A stretch of DNA of 64,000 bases from Streptomyces calvus. GTDB lineage: Bacteria > Actinomycetota > Actinomycetes > Streptomycetales > Streptomycetaceae. The notes under the pieces were generated by a model. It was given only the letters and a program-made list of their open reading frames with translations, had not been told where the DNA came from and made no database searches. The DNA is taken from positions 1 through 64,000 of the forward strand of contig NZ_VCNP01000045.1 of NCBI RefSeq assembly GCF_006782915.1, in the 5' to 3' direction. Positions 8,173 through 16,874 of this stretch are shown here, in pieces; within the stretch, counting starts at the first letter, position 1; every line of letters begins with the position of its first letter. The position numbers and the translations under genes were made by a program.

Positions 8173-9078
8173 TCAGCCCTTGACCGCGCCCTGCATGATG
8201 CCGCCCACGATCTGCTTGCCGAAGATCGCGAAGACCAGGAGCAGGGGCAGCGTACCCAGCAGGGCGCCCGCCATGATCAGGGACTGGTCCGGGGTGTACC
8301 CGCGGCCGAGGCCCGCGACGGCGACCTGCACCGTCGGGTTGCCGGTCTGGGTCAGCACCAGGAACGGCCACAGGAAGTCGTTCCAGGTCTGCACGAACAT
8401 CAGCATGCCGAGCACGGCCATGGCCGGCCGCGCGGCCGGGAACACCACGTGCCACACCACGCGCCAACTGCTCGCGCCGTCGACCCGGGCGGCCTCGATG
8501 ATCTCGTCCGGCAGCGCCTGGATCAGGTACTGCCGCATGAAGAACACGCCGAACGCGCTGACCAGCGAGGGGAAGATGACCGCCTGCAGCTGGTCGGTCC
8601 AGTCCAGCTTGGCGACCATCATGTACAGCGGGATCACGCTGAGCTGCGGCGGCACCATCATCGTGCCGATCACGATCAGCATCAGCGCGTTGCGGCCCTT
8701 GAAGCGCAGCTTGGCGAAGGCGAACCCGGCGATCGTCGAGAGCGTGACGATGGTCACCGCCGAAATGCCCGCCACGATCGTGGTGTTGAGGAACGCCTCA
8801 CCGAGGTTGGCGTCCTTCCAGGCGATCTCCAGGTTCTTGAACAGGTTGGAGCCGAACCAGAACGGCGGCGGGGTCTGCGCCAGCCGCTGGTTGTCCCGGG
8901 ATGCGGCGATCGCGGTCCACACCAGCGGGAACAGCGACCCGATGGTGAACAGGACCAGGATCGTGTACGCGATCGGACCGCCGTGCAGCGTGCCGCCGGC
9001 CCGGGCGGACTTCGGCAGACGCGAGCGCTTCTGCGCCTTGGCGGGCGGGGTCTCGGGGGGCGTCACAGTCGTCGTCAC
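8173..9078 (-). CDS. cebG: Cello-oligosaccharide ABC transporter permease CebG
   Basis: MalG-type inner-membrane permease of about 301 residues with six predicted helices and the EAA-loop signature (EAARVDGASSWRVVWHVVFP) that contacts the ATPase. I chose the GTG at 9078 because an AAGGAG sits 8 nt upstream; a GTG two codons earlier leaves only 2 nt of spacing. It follows cebF by about a dozen bases. No ATPase gene is present, as expected for CebEFG, which uses the multipurpose ATPase MsiK encoded elsewhere. Confidence 0.93.
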   Translation of the reverse strand: MTTTVTPPETPPAKAQKRSRLPKSARAGGTLHGGPIAYTILVLFTIGSLFPLVWTAIAASRDNQRLAQTPPPFWFGSNLFKNLEIAWKDANLGEAFLNTTIVAGISAVTIVTLSTIAGFAFAKLRFKGRNALMLIVIGTMMVPPQLSVIPLYMMVAKLDWTDQLQAVIFPSLVSAFGVFFMRQYLIQALPDEIIEAARVDGASSWRVVWHVVFPAARPAMAVLGMLMFVQTWNDFLWPFLVLTQTGNPTVQVAVAGLGRGYTPDQSLIMAGALLGTLPLLLVFAIFGKQIVGGIMQGAVKG

Positions 9079-9090
9079 GGCCACAACTCC

Positions 9091-10110
9091 TTAACTGCTG
9101 GCGCGCAGCCGGCGCGAGATGACGTAGTTGATGATGCCGATGACGATCAGGATCAGGAACATCGTCCAGGCGATCGCCGAGGCGCGGCCCAGGTGCTGGT
9201 TCACCCAGCCCTGCTCGTACAGGTACAGGCCGAGCGTCTGGAACTGGTGCTCCGCGCCGCCCGAGGCGCCCTTGTTCGCGTCGAACAGCAGCGGCTCACC
9301 GAAGACCTGGCTGGCGCCGATCGTCGAGACCACCGCGGTGAACAGGATCGTCGGACGCAGCGACGGCAGCGTGACGTGGAGGAACTGCTGCCAGCGGCTG
9401 GCGCCGTCCAGCGCCGCCGACTCGTACAGGTCCTGCGGGATGGCCTGCATCGCGGCGAGGTAGATCAGCGCGTTGTAGCCGGTCCAGCGCCAGATGATGA
9501 TCGTCGACACGGCGATCTGCGAGGGCCACTTCTCGCCCTGCCAGTCGACCGGGTCGATCCCGACGAAGTCCAGCGCCCAGTTGATCATGCCGTAGTCGCG
9601 GCCGAAGAGCAGCACGAACACCAGGGACGCGGCGGCGATCGAGGTGGCGTACGGCGCGAGCATCGCGACCCGGTAGAAGGTCGAGGCGCGCAGCTTGTAG
9701 TTGAGGATGTGGGCGATGCCCATCGCCATCAGCAGCTGCGGGACGGTCGAGATGATGCCGATGGTCAGCGTGTTCTTCGCGGCGTTCCAGAAGAAGTCGT
9801 CGTCGAAGATCCGGGTGTAGTTGCGCAGCCCCACCCAGTTCATGTCGGTCGGGGCGGTCAGCTCCACCTGGTGCAGCGAGGCCCAGCCCGTGTAGATCAG
9901 CGGGAACAGACCGAAGGCGAGGAACAGCAGGAAGAACGGAGCGACGAACGCGTACGGGCTCCAGCGCATGTCCCGTTGCCAGCGGCGGGACAACCTGGCC
10001 CGGCGCCGCTCGTCCTGGTCCTTGGCGGAGCCCCCGGGCGGACGGCCCGGGGCCGCGCCCCCCTTGGAGGGGAGCGCGGCGGTGTCGTGACGGGTGGCCA
10101 TGCGGGTCAC
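9091..10110 (-). CDS. cebF: Cello-oligosaccharide ABC transporter permease CebF
   Basis: MalF-type permease of 339 residues. A basic cytoplasmic N-terminus of about 50 residues precedes six membrane segments. The EAA loop is ESAALDGASRWQQFLHVTLPSLRPT. I start it at the GTG at 10110, which overlaps the cebE stop as GTGA and so implies coupling; an ATG three codons in (10101) is the alternative. It forms the transmembrane channel with CebG and receives substrate from the lipoprotein CebE. Confidence 0.92.
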   Translation of the reverse strand: MTRMATRHDTAALPSKGGAAPGRPPGGSAKDQDERRRARLSRRWQRDMRWSPYAFVAPFFLLFLAFGLFPLIYTGWASLHQVELTAPTDMNWVGLRNYTRIFDDDFFWNAAKNTLTIGIISTVPQLLMAMGIAHILNYKLRASTFYRVAMLAPYATSIAAASLVFVLLFGRDYGMINWALDFVGIDPVDWQGEKWPSQIAVSTIIIWRWTGYNALIYLAAMQAIPQDLYESAALDGASRWQQFLHVTLPSLRPTILFTAVVSTIGASQVFGEPLLFDANKGASGGAEHQFQTLGLYLYEQGWVNQHLGRASAIAWTMFLILIVIGIINYVISRRLRASS

Positions 10111-11462
10111 TTGTCCAGGTTGTTGTCGATGGTCTTGGTGGCCGTCTCCCAGGCCTCTGCCGCGGACTTGCCCTTGGTCACCAGGATGACGCCGTTGTCC
10201 GTCAGGCCCTGCTGGATGATCTGGTCCTTCGGGCCGATCACCTGGACCGGGATCTGCTTGGCGGCCTCGGAGAAGATCTCACCGATGGGGGCGTCGCCGG
10301 TCATCTCGTTCTTGGCGCCGGTCACTTCGGGGCTGTCGTACGCGGCCTGGGAGCTGGGGAAGCTGCCCTGCACCTTGAACAGCTTGGCCTGCTGCTCGGG
10401 CGCGGTCAGCCAGGCGACCAGCTTCTGCGCCTCCTCGACGTTCTTGCCGCTCTTCGGCACGCCGAGGAAGCTGCCGCCCCAGTTGCCGGACTTGGGCGCC
10501 ACGGCCACGTCCCACTTGCCGGCGGCGTCCGGCTGCGACTTGCCCTTGAGGTAGCCGAGCATCCACGGCGGGCAGGCGACGGTGGCGAACTTGTTGTTGG
10601 CGATGGTCTGGTCCCAGGCCGGCTGGAACTGGGTCTGCGACTGGACGAGCCCGTCCTTCGCGGCACCGGCGGTCAGGTCGAAGGCGTCCTTGACGGCCGG
10701 GTTCGACTTGTAGATCACCTCGCCGGAGGCGTCGTAGAACTTCTGCTTCTCGCTGCTCAGGACGGCGTTGAGCAGACCGCCGGGGGAGTCCATGAAGAAG
10801 GTGTCCTTGCCGGCCGCCTTCTTGTACTTCCGGCCGGTCTCGATGAACTTGTTCCAGTCGCCCGCCCACAGCTTGCCGACCTCCTCGCGGTCGGTCGGCA
10901 GGCCGGCCTTCTCGAAGAGGTCCTTGCGGTAGCAGATGGCCATCGGGCCGACGTCGGTGCCCAGCCCGATCGTCTGGCCGTCCTTGGTGGTGGCCTGCTG
11001 CCACTTCCAGTCCAGCCAGTCGGCCTTGTTCACGCCCTCGACCTTGGACATGTCCGTGAACTTGTCCGCCTGGGTGCCGACGACCTCGGCGATGTTGGCG
11101 ACCTCGATCGCCTGGACGTCCATCAGGCCGCTGTTGGTGGTGAGGTGGTTGACGAGAGCCGGGTAGTAGTTCTCGTTCCGCTCGACAACGTTCTCGGCGA
11201 TCTTGATGTCGGGGTTGAGCTTCTCGTACTCGGCGTAGAGGCCGGCTTCCTTGAAGCCCATGGTGCCGAACAGCCCCAGGGTGATCGTGGTCTTGCCCTC
11301 GCCCGACGAGGAACCGGACTCGTCGTCGCCGCCGTCGTCGGCACAGCCGGCCAGCAGCCCGGTGCCCAGCGACACCACGGCCGCGATGGCCAGTGCCTTG
11401 CGGGCGATGGGCGTCCCCCCGCCCGACCGCTGCCGAGAGAGGGGGAGGGTACGTGCTCGCAT
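10107..11462 (-). CDS. cebE: Cello-oligosaccharide-binding lipoprotein CebE
   Basis: 451-residue extracytoplasmic solute-binding protein of the MalE-like family. The signal peptide ends in a lipobox, LLAGC, with lipidated C40, followed by an acidic/Ser linker. The remainder is a two-lobed sugar-binding fold (for example MLGYLKGKSQPDAAGKWDVAVAP and the WGGSFLGVPK region). An AGGAGG lies 5-6 nt before the ATG. The CebR box about 118 bp upstream, and the divergent cebR gene, indicate induction by cellobiose or cellotriose. Confidence 0.93.
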   Translation of the reverse strand: MRARTLPLSRQRSGGGTPIARKALAIAAVVSLGTGLLAGCADDGGDDESGSSSGEGKTTITLGLFGTMGFKEAGLYAEYEKLNPDIKIAENVVERNENYYPALVNHLTTNSGLMDVQAIEVANIAEVVGTQADKFTDMSKVEGVNKADWLDWKWQQATTKDGQTIGLGTDVGPMAICYRKDLFEKAGLPTDREEVGKLWAGDWNKFIETGRKYKKAAGKDTFFMDSPGGLLNAVLSSEKQKFYDASGEVIYKSNPAVKDAFDLTAGAAKDGLVQSQTQFQPAWDQTIANNKFATVACPPWMLGYLKGKSQPDAAGKWDVAVAPKSGNWGGSFLGVPKSGKNVEEAQKLVAWLTAPEQQAKLFKVQGSFPSSQAAYDSPEVTGAKNEMTGDAPIGEIFSEAAKQIPVQVIGPKDQIIQQGLTDNGVILVTKGKSAAEAWETATKTIDNNLDK

Positions 11463-11805
11463 TGCGTCCTCCTGTTGCCCTGACGTGCCGACCCCCCGGC
11501 CAACGGCGTTGTTGGGCCCGTATCGTGCTCGTTGCGGCTCGGGCGGGGAACGTGCGGGTTGTGTATGTGTCAGGTACTGTGGGAGCGCTCCCACAAGTGA
11601 TGTGTTGAAGAGTCGCGGGTCCGGGCGAGGGTGTCAAGGGAACAGACGCGGCAAAGTGCGTTCAGTTATCTGCCCGTTAACTGGACGCCGCGGACACCTC
11701 TGCGGAAGCCCTCGGTCCACGAGCCGCGCTCCCGGCGGTGGTCACCGCAGCTCGCGAGGCTGTTACATTCCAGGCCAGCGTGACATACGAAGGAAGGCGG
11801 GGCCG
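11463..11805. promoter_or_regulatory. cebE-cebR divergent control region
   Basis: About 343 bp without a gene. It holds the perfect CebR palindrome (11580-11593) on the cebE side. I see no second CebR box near the cebR start. Confidence 0.6.
11580..11593. promoter_or_regulatory. CebR operator upstream of cebE
   Basis: Perfect 14-bp palindrome TGGGAGCGCTCCCA, the consensus CebR box as I know it from Streptomyces. It lies between divergent cebE and cebR. Confidence 0.92.
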
Positions 11806-12864
11806 ATGGCAAGCCACGGAGCGCGAGGCCGGAGCGGCGGTCGGCCCACCCTCGAAGAGGTGGCGGCGCGCGCCGGGGTGGGCCGTGGCACGGTCTCCCG
11901 GGTGATCAACGGCTCGCCCCGGGTGAGTGACGCGACCCGCGCCGCCGTGGAGGCGGCGGTCGCCGAGCTGGGTTACGTGCCGAACACGGCCGCCCGCGCC
12001 CTGGCCGCCAACCGCACGGACGCGATCGCCCTGGTGGTGCCGGAGCCGGAGACACGTTTCTTCGCCGAGCCGTACTTCTCCGACATGCTGCGGGGTGTCG
12101 GTGCCGCGCTGTCCGACACGGAGATGCAGCTGCTGCTGATCTTCGCGGGCAGTGACCGGGAGCGGCAGCGGCTGGCCCAGTACCTGGCCGCGCACCGGGT
12201 GGACGGGGTGCTGCTGGTCTCGGTGCACGCCGACGATCCGCTGCCGGACATGCTGGCCCAGCTGGAGATCCCCGCGGTGATCAGCGGTCCCCGCTCGGCG
12301 GCGGAGACGCTCACCTCGGTGGACTCGGACAACTACGGCGGCGCCCGTCAGGCCGTGGAGCACCTGCTCGGCCGGGGCCGGCGCACGATCGCCCACATCA
12401 CCGGCCGTCTCGACGTGTACGGCGCCCAGCGGCGCATCGACGGCTACCGGGACGCCCTGCGCGAGGCGGGGCACGCGGTGGACGAACTGCTGGTGGAACC
12501 GGGCGACTTCTCCGAGGACGGCGGCCGGCGGGCGATGGAGGCGCTGCTGGCGCGCCGCCCGGACCTGGACGCGGTCTTCGCGGCGTCGGACGTCACGGCG
12601 GCCGGTGCCCGGCACGTCCTGCGCGAGGCGGGCCGCCGCATCCCGGACGACGTGGCGCTGGTCGGTTACGACGACTCGGCGATCGCCCGGCACCTGGATC
12701 CGCCGTTGACGAGTGTGCGCCAGCCGATCGAGGAGATGGGCCGGGCGATGATCGACCTGCTGCTGGCCGAGGTCGCGGACCGGCGTCCGGCGGTGTCCCG
12801 CGAGCTGGAGCCGCCGCGCCGGATGGTGCTGGCGACGGAGCTGGTGGAGCGCGCCTCGTCGTGA
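11806..12864 (+). CDS. cebR: LacI-family repressor of cello-oligosaccharide uptake, CebR
   Basis: 352 residues. The LacI helix-turn-helix is at the N-terminus (about 13-60; TLEEVAARAGVGRGTVSRVING), followed by the hinge region and a periplasmic-binding-protein-like sensor domain (VALVGYDDSAIARHLDPPLTSV near the C-terminus). An AGGAAGG sits ahead of the ATG. It is divergent from cebEFG and two operators of its type flank the regulon. In other streptomycetes CebR is released by cello-oligosaccharides, and in S. scabies it also gates a phytotoxin; no such cluster is seen here. Confidence 0.94.
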   Translation: MASHGARGRSGGRPTLEEVAARAGVGRGTVSRVINGSPRVSDATRAAVEAAVAELGYVPNTAARALAANRTDAIALVVPEPETRFFAEPYFSDMLRGVGAALSDTEMQLLLIFAGSDRERQRLAQYLAAHRVDGVLLVSVHADDPLPDMLAQLEIPAVISGPRSAAETLTSVDSDNYGGARQAVEHLLGRGRRTIAHITGRLDVYGAQRRIDGYRDALREAGHAVDELLVEPGDFSEDGGRRAMEALLARRPDLDAVFAASDVTAAGARHVLREAGRRIPDDVALVGYDDSAIARHLDPPLTSVRQPIEEMGRAMIDLLLAEVADRRPAVSRELEPPRRMVLATELVERASS

Positions 12865-13015
12865 CGGCGGGCGCGCCGCCCCGGCGGTGCGCGGGCCCAC
12901 GGGCCTCGGCGGGCGGACCGCTCGGCCGTGCGTGGGCTTCCTCGGTCGGGCGCGGGCGCCCGGAGGTTTCCTCGGCCGGGTGTGAGGCCGTACGTGGATG
13001 TGCCCGGGAACGAGT

Positions 13016-13050
13016 TCAGCCGGTGACCTTGATGCAAGGTCACCGGCTGA
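13016..13050. terminator. 15-bp hairpin between cebR and tRNA-His
   Basis: A perfect 15-bp stem (TCAGCCGGTGACCTT and its complement) with a 5-nt loop, placed to terminate both cebR and the oppositely read tRNA-His. It starts 9 nt beyond the tRNA 3' end. Confidence 0.85.
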
Positions 13051-13058
13051 CTACTGAG

Positions 13059-13132
13059 GGTGAGTGACGGGACTCGAACCCGCGGCATCCTGGACCACAA
13101 CCAGGTGCTCTACCAGCTGAGCTACACCCACC
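13059..13132 (-). tRNA. tRNA-His, anticodon GTG
   Basis: The minus strand folds into a complete cloverleaf. The acceptor stem is GTGGGTG/CACTCAC with one G-U pair; the D arm is GCTCAGCTGGTAGAGC; the anticodon arm CCTGG-TTGTGGT-CCAGG gives GTG; the T arm is CGGGTTCGAGTCCCG. The encoded extra 5' G and discriminator C are the histidine identity elements. CCA is not encoded. Confidence 0.97.
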
Positions 13133-13250
13133 ATGACCCTGTCGGTTGAGATCAGTGACTTCCCCGACCGGCCGAGAAAAAGTGTACAGGGTCCGCAGGG
13201 GTGCTCGCGCACGGCTTTTCGCGGCGCCCCCCGGCGACCCCTTCGCGCCC

Positions 13251-13853
13251 CTACTGACCGGGCAGGACGTGCTTGGCGGCGATCTTCTTCGCGGTGTCCG
13301 AGTCGGGGCCCGGCTGCGGTACGAAGACGGCCTCGCGGTAGTAGCGCAGTTCCGCGATGGACTCGCGGATGTCGGCGAGCGCGCGGTGGTTGCCGTTCTT
13401 CTCGGGGCTGTTGAAGTACGCCCTCGGGTACCAGCGGCGGGCCAGCTCCTTGATGCTGGACACGTCGACGATGCGGTAGTGCAGGAAGTTCTCCAGGGCC
13501 GGCATGTCCCGCAGCAGGAAGCCGCGGTCGGTGCCGACGGAGTTGCCGCACAGCGGCGCCTTCCCGGGCTCCTTGACGTGCTCACGTACGTACGCGAGGA
13601 CGCGTTCCTCGGCGTCCCGGAGCGTCGTGCCGTTCTCCAGTTCGGCGAGCAGCCCGGACGCGGTGTGCATCTCGCGCACCACCTCCGGCATCGTCTCCAG
13701 CGCCTGCTCCGGCGGGCGGATGACGATGTCCACGCCGTCCCCGAGCACGTTCAGTTCGGAGTCGGTGACGAGGGCGGCCACTTCGATGAGCGCGTCGTCC
13801 GACAGCGAGAGGCCGGTCATCTCGCAGTCGATCCACACCATGCGATCGTTCAT
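13251..13853 (-). CDS. ornA: Oligoribonuclease
   Basis: 200 residues, the usual size for the family. DEDDh 3'-5' exonuclease: D9 and E11 in VWIDCEMTGL, a third Asp in NSVGTDRGFL, and the final His/Asp in NHRALADI. It degrades 2-5-nt RNA fragments, including pGpG from c-di-GMP turnover. The start lies at MNDRMVWIDCEM. It sits next to adpA as in other Streptomyces, where loss of ornA slows growth and aerial mycelium formation. Confidence 0.97.
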   Translation of the reverse strand: MNDRMVWIDCEMTGLSLSDDALIEVAALVTDSELNVLGDGVDIVIRPPEQALETMPEVVREMHTASGLLAELENGTTLRDAEERVLAYVREHVKEPGKAPLCGNSVGTDRGFLLRDMPALENFLHYRIVDVSSIKELARRWYPRAYFNSPEKNGNHRALADIRESIAELRYYREAVFVPQPGPDSDTAKKIAAKHVLPGQ

Positions 13854-13977
13854 GTGCCTAACCTTACGGCGCGGGGCGCCGCGCCGGGCCCGGTGGCTTG
13901 TTGTGGCACGGGGTGCCCGGTGCGGGCGTACCCGGGAGCCGCCGCCGTGCGGGCTCCCGCTGCGGACCCGGAATGCG

Positions 13978-14013
13978 CGAGAGGGCCGGAGACGGTGGTC
14001 TCCGGCCCTCTCG
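13978..14013 (-). terminator. adpA terminator
   Basis: A 16-bp perfect inverted repeat (CGAGAGGGCCGGAGAC and complement) with a GGTG loop, 20 nt beyond the adpA stop. Confidence 0.85.
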
Positions 14014-14015
14014 GC

Positions 14016-14035
14016 CGTCACGTCACGTCACGTCA
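14016..14035. repeat. Four tandem CGTCA pentamers at the adpA stop
   Basis: CGTCA is repeated four times. The last copy contains the adpA stop codon complement. Confidence 0.85.
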
Positions 14036-15262
14036 CGGCGCGCTGCGCTGGCCCGGGACGCCCGAGGCCGTCAGGGACGGGCCCAGGGCGCTGGCCGCCG
14101 GGGTGCGGCGGGCCTGGTGCGGCAGCGGGCTGTCCGGGTGCAGGGACGCCGGGACCGGGTGTCCCGCGTGGCCCGTCGGCGGGCCGGGCGGAAGGGTCCC
14201 GGGTGTGCTCGGGGCGGCCTCGGTGTCCTGGCTCCGGTCGGACTGCGGGCGCCGTGCGCGGTACGCGGCCCGGTAGGCGGCCGGGGACGATCCCAGCTGG
14301 CGCCGGAAGTGGCCGCGCAGCGCGACCGGCGAGCGGAACCCGCAGCGGCCGGCGACCTCGTCCACCGAGTAGTCCGACGTCTCCAGCAGGCGCTGCGCCT
14401 GCAGCACCCGCTGTGTGATCAGCCACTGCAGCGGTGCGCTGCCGGTGAGCGAGCGGAAGCGGCGGTCGAACGTACGACGGCTCATGTACGCGCGGGCCGC
14501 CAGCGTCTCCACGTCGAACTGTTCGTGGAGGTGCTCCAGCGCCCAGGCGACGACCTCGGCGAGCGGGTCGGCGCCGATCTCCTCCGGTAAAGACCTGTCG
14601 AGGTAGCGTTCCTGACCGCCGGACCGGCGCGGCGGGACGACCAGCCGCCGGGCCAGCGCGCCCGCCGCCTCGTTGCCGTGATCGGTGCGCACGATGTGCA
14701 GGCACAGATCGATTCCGGCCGCCGTACCCGCCGACGTCAGCACGTCCCCGTCGTCCACGAAGAGTTCGCGCGGGTCGACGTGCACCGACGGATAGCGCTT
14801 GGCGAGCGTCGGCGCGTACATCCAGTGGGTGGTCGCCGGCCGGCCGTCCAGCAGCCCGGCCGCCGCGAGGACGAAGGCGCCGGTGCACAGCCCGACGATG
14901 CGGGCGCCCTCCTCGTGGGCCCGGCGCAGCGCCTCCAGCGCCTCCTCGGGCGGCGGCGAGGTGATCGACCGCCAGGCCGGCACCACGACGGTGCCCGCCC
15001 GGGATATCGCCTCCAGGCCATGTGGCGCGGTGAGTTCCAGGCCGCCTGTGGTCCGCAGCGGACCCTCCTCGCCACCGCACACCAGCAGGCGGTAGCGCGG
15101 GACGCCGGCGTCCTGGCGGTCAACCCCGAACACCGACAGCGGAATGGAACTCTCGAAGATGGGACCGCCGCTGAACAGCAGCACCGCGACGATCTCCTTG
15201 CGGCGTCGCCCGGAGAGTTTCCGGGCCGCGGTTTCCGGCGCGGCAGTGGAGTCGTGGCTCAT
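14033..15262 (-). CDS. adpA: Developmental master regulator AdpA (BldH)
   Basis: 409 residues. The N-terminal DJ-1/PfpI-like dimerisation domain (about 25-190) contains VGLCTGAFVLAAAGLLDGRPATTHW. The C-terminal AraC/XylS double helix-turn-helix (about 235-330) contains MSRRTFDRRFRSLTGSAP and VAGRCGFRSPVALRGHF. A Pro/Ser-rich tail follows. Leu225, between the domains, is a TTA codon, so translation depends on the bldA tRNA. AdpA controls morphogenesis and secondary metabolism. Upstream consensus AdpA sites suggest autoregulation. Start is the ATG preceded by a G-run; length agrees with known AdpAs of about 400 residues. Confidence 0.97.
   Translation of the reverse strand: MSHDSTAAPETAARKLSGRRRKEIVAVLLFSGGPIFESSIPLSVFGVDRQDAGVPRYRLLVCGGEEGPLRTTGGLELTAPHGLEAISRAGTVVVPAWRSITSPPPEEALEALRRAHEEGARIVGLCTGAFVLAAAGLLDGRPATTHWMYAPTLAKRYPSVHVDPRELFVDDGDVLTSAGTAAGIDLCLHIVRTDHGNEAAGALARRLVVPPRRSGGQERYLDRSLPEEIGADPLAEVVAWALEHLHEQFDVETLAARAYMSRRTFDRRFRSLTGSAPLQWLITQRVLQAQRLLETSDYSVDEVAGRCGFRSPVALRGHFRRQLGSSPAAYRAAYRARRPQSDRSQDTEAAPSTPGTLPPGPPTGHAGHPVPASLHPDSPLPHQARRTPAASALGPSLTASGVPGQRSAP
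14588..14590 (-). other. TTA (bldA-dependent) codon in adpA
   Basis: TTA at codon 225 (in DRSLPEE), in the interdomain linker where adpA orthologues carry it. It is the only in-frame TTA I found on reading the window. Confidence 0.93.
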
Positions 15263-15392
15263 ACTGCTAAGCCCCCCTCGGTGGTCGCGGCTCCTCGGTT
15301 GTGTCGCTCCTGCACGTTTCCCCTCGGTCCTGCACGAGTCCCCCGCCGTAAGACAGTCAAGATCGAATCTACTGTGTCCCGTCGAGCACCGG

Positions 15393-15402
15393 TGGCCAGT
15401 TC
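15393..15402 (+). promoter_or_regulatory. Candidate AdpA-binding site upstream of adpA
   Basis: TGGCCAGTTC fits the AdpA consensus TGGCSNGWWY at all ten positions. It lies 131 bp from the adpA start. A second element, TGGCGTGAAG at 15433, fits nine of ten. Confidence 0.55.
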
Positions 15403-15687
15403 GGCACCCGGCACATTGTCGACTTGGCAACTTGGCGTGAAGCATTCGATCACGAAGGGTTGCACTCGTGGGGCGTGCAGGGAAGTGCGCCTTGTCGCAG
15501 TGGCCAATCCCCGTAGGGTGCGCAGGGCGCCCCAGGCCCTTTCCGTGCAGGTCGAACGGGGGTTGAGGGGTGGGTGGAACCCCGAATGCACGGGAACCGG
15601 AAGTTGGCTGAAAAGATTCGGCCGCGGGCATGGAAACCGGTCAACCGACCGGTGTATCCCCGCCATCGTGCCGCAAGTCCGTCACCA

Positions 15688-15782
15688 CCGTGCCAGGAGT
15701 CCCTCCGCCGGCGTGCCGGGAAGCCCGTCGGCGCCGTGCCGGGAGTCGCGTCGCCGTCGCGCCGGGAGTCGCGTCGCGCCTG
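15688..15782. repeat. Degenerate ~22-bp repeats upstream of adpA
   Basis: Variants of CGTGCCGGGAGTCGCGTCGC recur about four times in tandem. Noncoding. Confidence 0.55.
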
Positions 15783-16233
15783 GGTGTCCGGCGTGCCGGC
15801 GCCGGCCCCGCAAGGGCTCCGCGCCCGCCCGGCGGACCGGGTCGCACGCCGGGCCCGGGCGCGCCCCGGCCGTGCGCTCCCGCCGGTGCGGCACCGGGTC
15901 CGGCTGTCGGGCGCCGCCTGTGGCGTGGCTCACGGAACTCGACGCGCGACCGGGCCGCCGGTACCGCGGGTGCAGGGCGGACGCCCCGGTGGGGGTCACT
16001 CTCCCGGCGACGTGAATCCCGGGCAAACCGCCTGTACAAGGCAGCAACCATTGCGTGACGGGCAGACCCTCGTGCATGCTCCGGGGAACCCGCCAGCCGA
16101 CAGGTGCGGGATCTGGGCAGAGGAGGCGTGCCGCCGTACCCTTGGGGGTATGGGGTTGGGAAGACCATTCCCGGACACAGCTCCGCCGCACACTGTCGTC
16201 CACCGTTCAAAGGATCACCACCCCGAGACAGCC

Positions 16234-16761
16234 ATGGCCGGTCACGAATTCTTCGAACCCGCGGACCGCAAGCGGTCGGTCGCCGATCCCACGGCAGCCG
16301 AACCCCTGGCGGCGGAGGAGCCACGCCACGCCTGCGACCCCGCCTTCCGGCATGGTGTCGTCGTCGGCTTCGACGGCTCCACCTCCAGTGAACGGGCCCT
16401 CGCGTACGCCATCGGCATGGCGCGCCGCCTCGGCTCGGGCCTGATCATCGTCCATGTCGCCAACCGGCTGCCCACCACCGTGTGGGCGGGCTGCGAGCCA
16501 CCGGTCTTCGTGGACGTCCCGGACCACCGCACCGAGGTGCTCGGCCTCGAACTGGCCTGTGCGGACTATCTGGCCGAGGTGCCGTGGATCCTCGTCGAGC
16601 GCGGCGGTGACATCTGCCACGAACTCGAAGAGGTGGGGCGGGAGTACGAGGCCGATGCGATCGTCGTGGGTTCCACCCACGGTCTCGTGGGGCGGATCTT
16701 CGGTTCTGTTGCCGGGCGGCTGGCCAAGCGGGCGCAGCGGCCGGTCGTTGTCATTCCGTAA
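16234..16761 (+). CDS. Universal stress protein, UspA family
   Basis: 175 residues, one Usp domain (about 43-175) after an N-terminal extension. The first strand is GVVVGFDGSTSSERAL; the C-terminal nucleotide-binding motif is VVGSTHGLVGRIFGSVAGRLAKRAQRPVVVIP, close to the G-2x-G-9x-G-S/T pattern of ATP-binding UspAs. Start at the ATG of MAGHEFF is tentative because no good RBS lies close; an ATG 84 nt upstream (16150) is in frame. The gene is divergent from adpA across the long gap and is followed by a strong terminator. Confidence 0.87.
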   Translation: MAGHEFFEPADRKRSVADPTAAEPLAAEEPRHACDPAFRHGVVVGFDGSTSSERALAYAIGMARRLGSGLIIVHVANRLPTTVWAGCEPPVFVDVPDHRTEVLGLELACADYLAEVPWILVERGGDICHELEEVGREYEADAIVVGSTHGLVGRIFGSVAGRLAKRAQRPVVVIP

Positions 16762-16768
16762 GTCGAGG

Positions 16769-16807
16769 ACGGGCCCCGTGCGTTGCGTGGCAACGCACGG
16801 GGCCCGT
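16769..16807. terminator. 18-bp hairpin after the universal stress gene
   Basis: A perfect 18-bp stem (ACGGGCCCCGTGCGTTGC and complement) with a 3-nt loop, followed by TCTGTTT. It lies between convergent genes and probably serves both. Confidence 0.93.
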
Positions 16808-16874
16808 TCTGTTTCCGTCGGCCTGTGCGGGGGTTCTGCGGTCTCTCGCGCAGTTCCCCGCGCCCCTGGGCGGT

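Larger units (their letters stand above)
15263..16233. other. Long gap upstream of adpA
   Basis: Nearly 1 kb without a convincing gene. The adpA-proximal 400 bp is less GC-rich and holds AdpA-like sites. The part from about 15680 to 15785 is made of imperfect ~22-bp repeats. Shadow ORFs here have Arg/Pro-rich composition with no recognisable domain. Confidence 0.5.

Noticed and set aside
13051..13585. Short open frames crossing the tRNA-His gene (reading GVAQLVEHL)
   Set aside because: This peptide is the common false translation of tRNA genes. The rest is a shadow of ornA.
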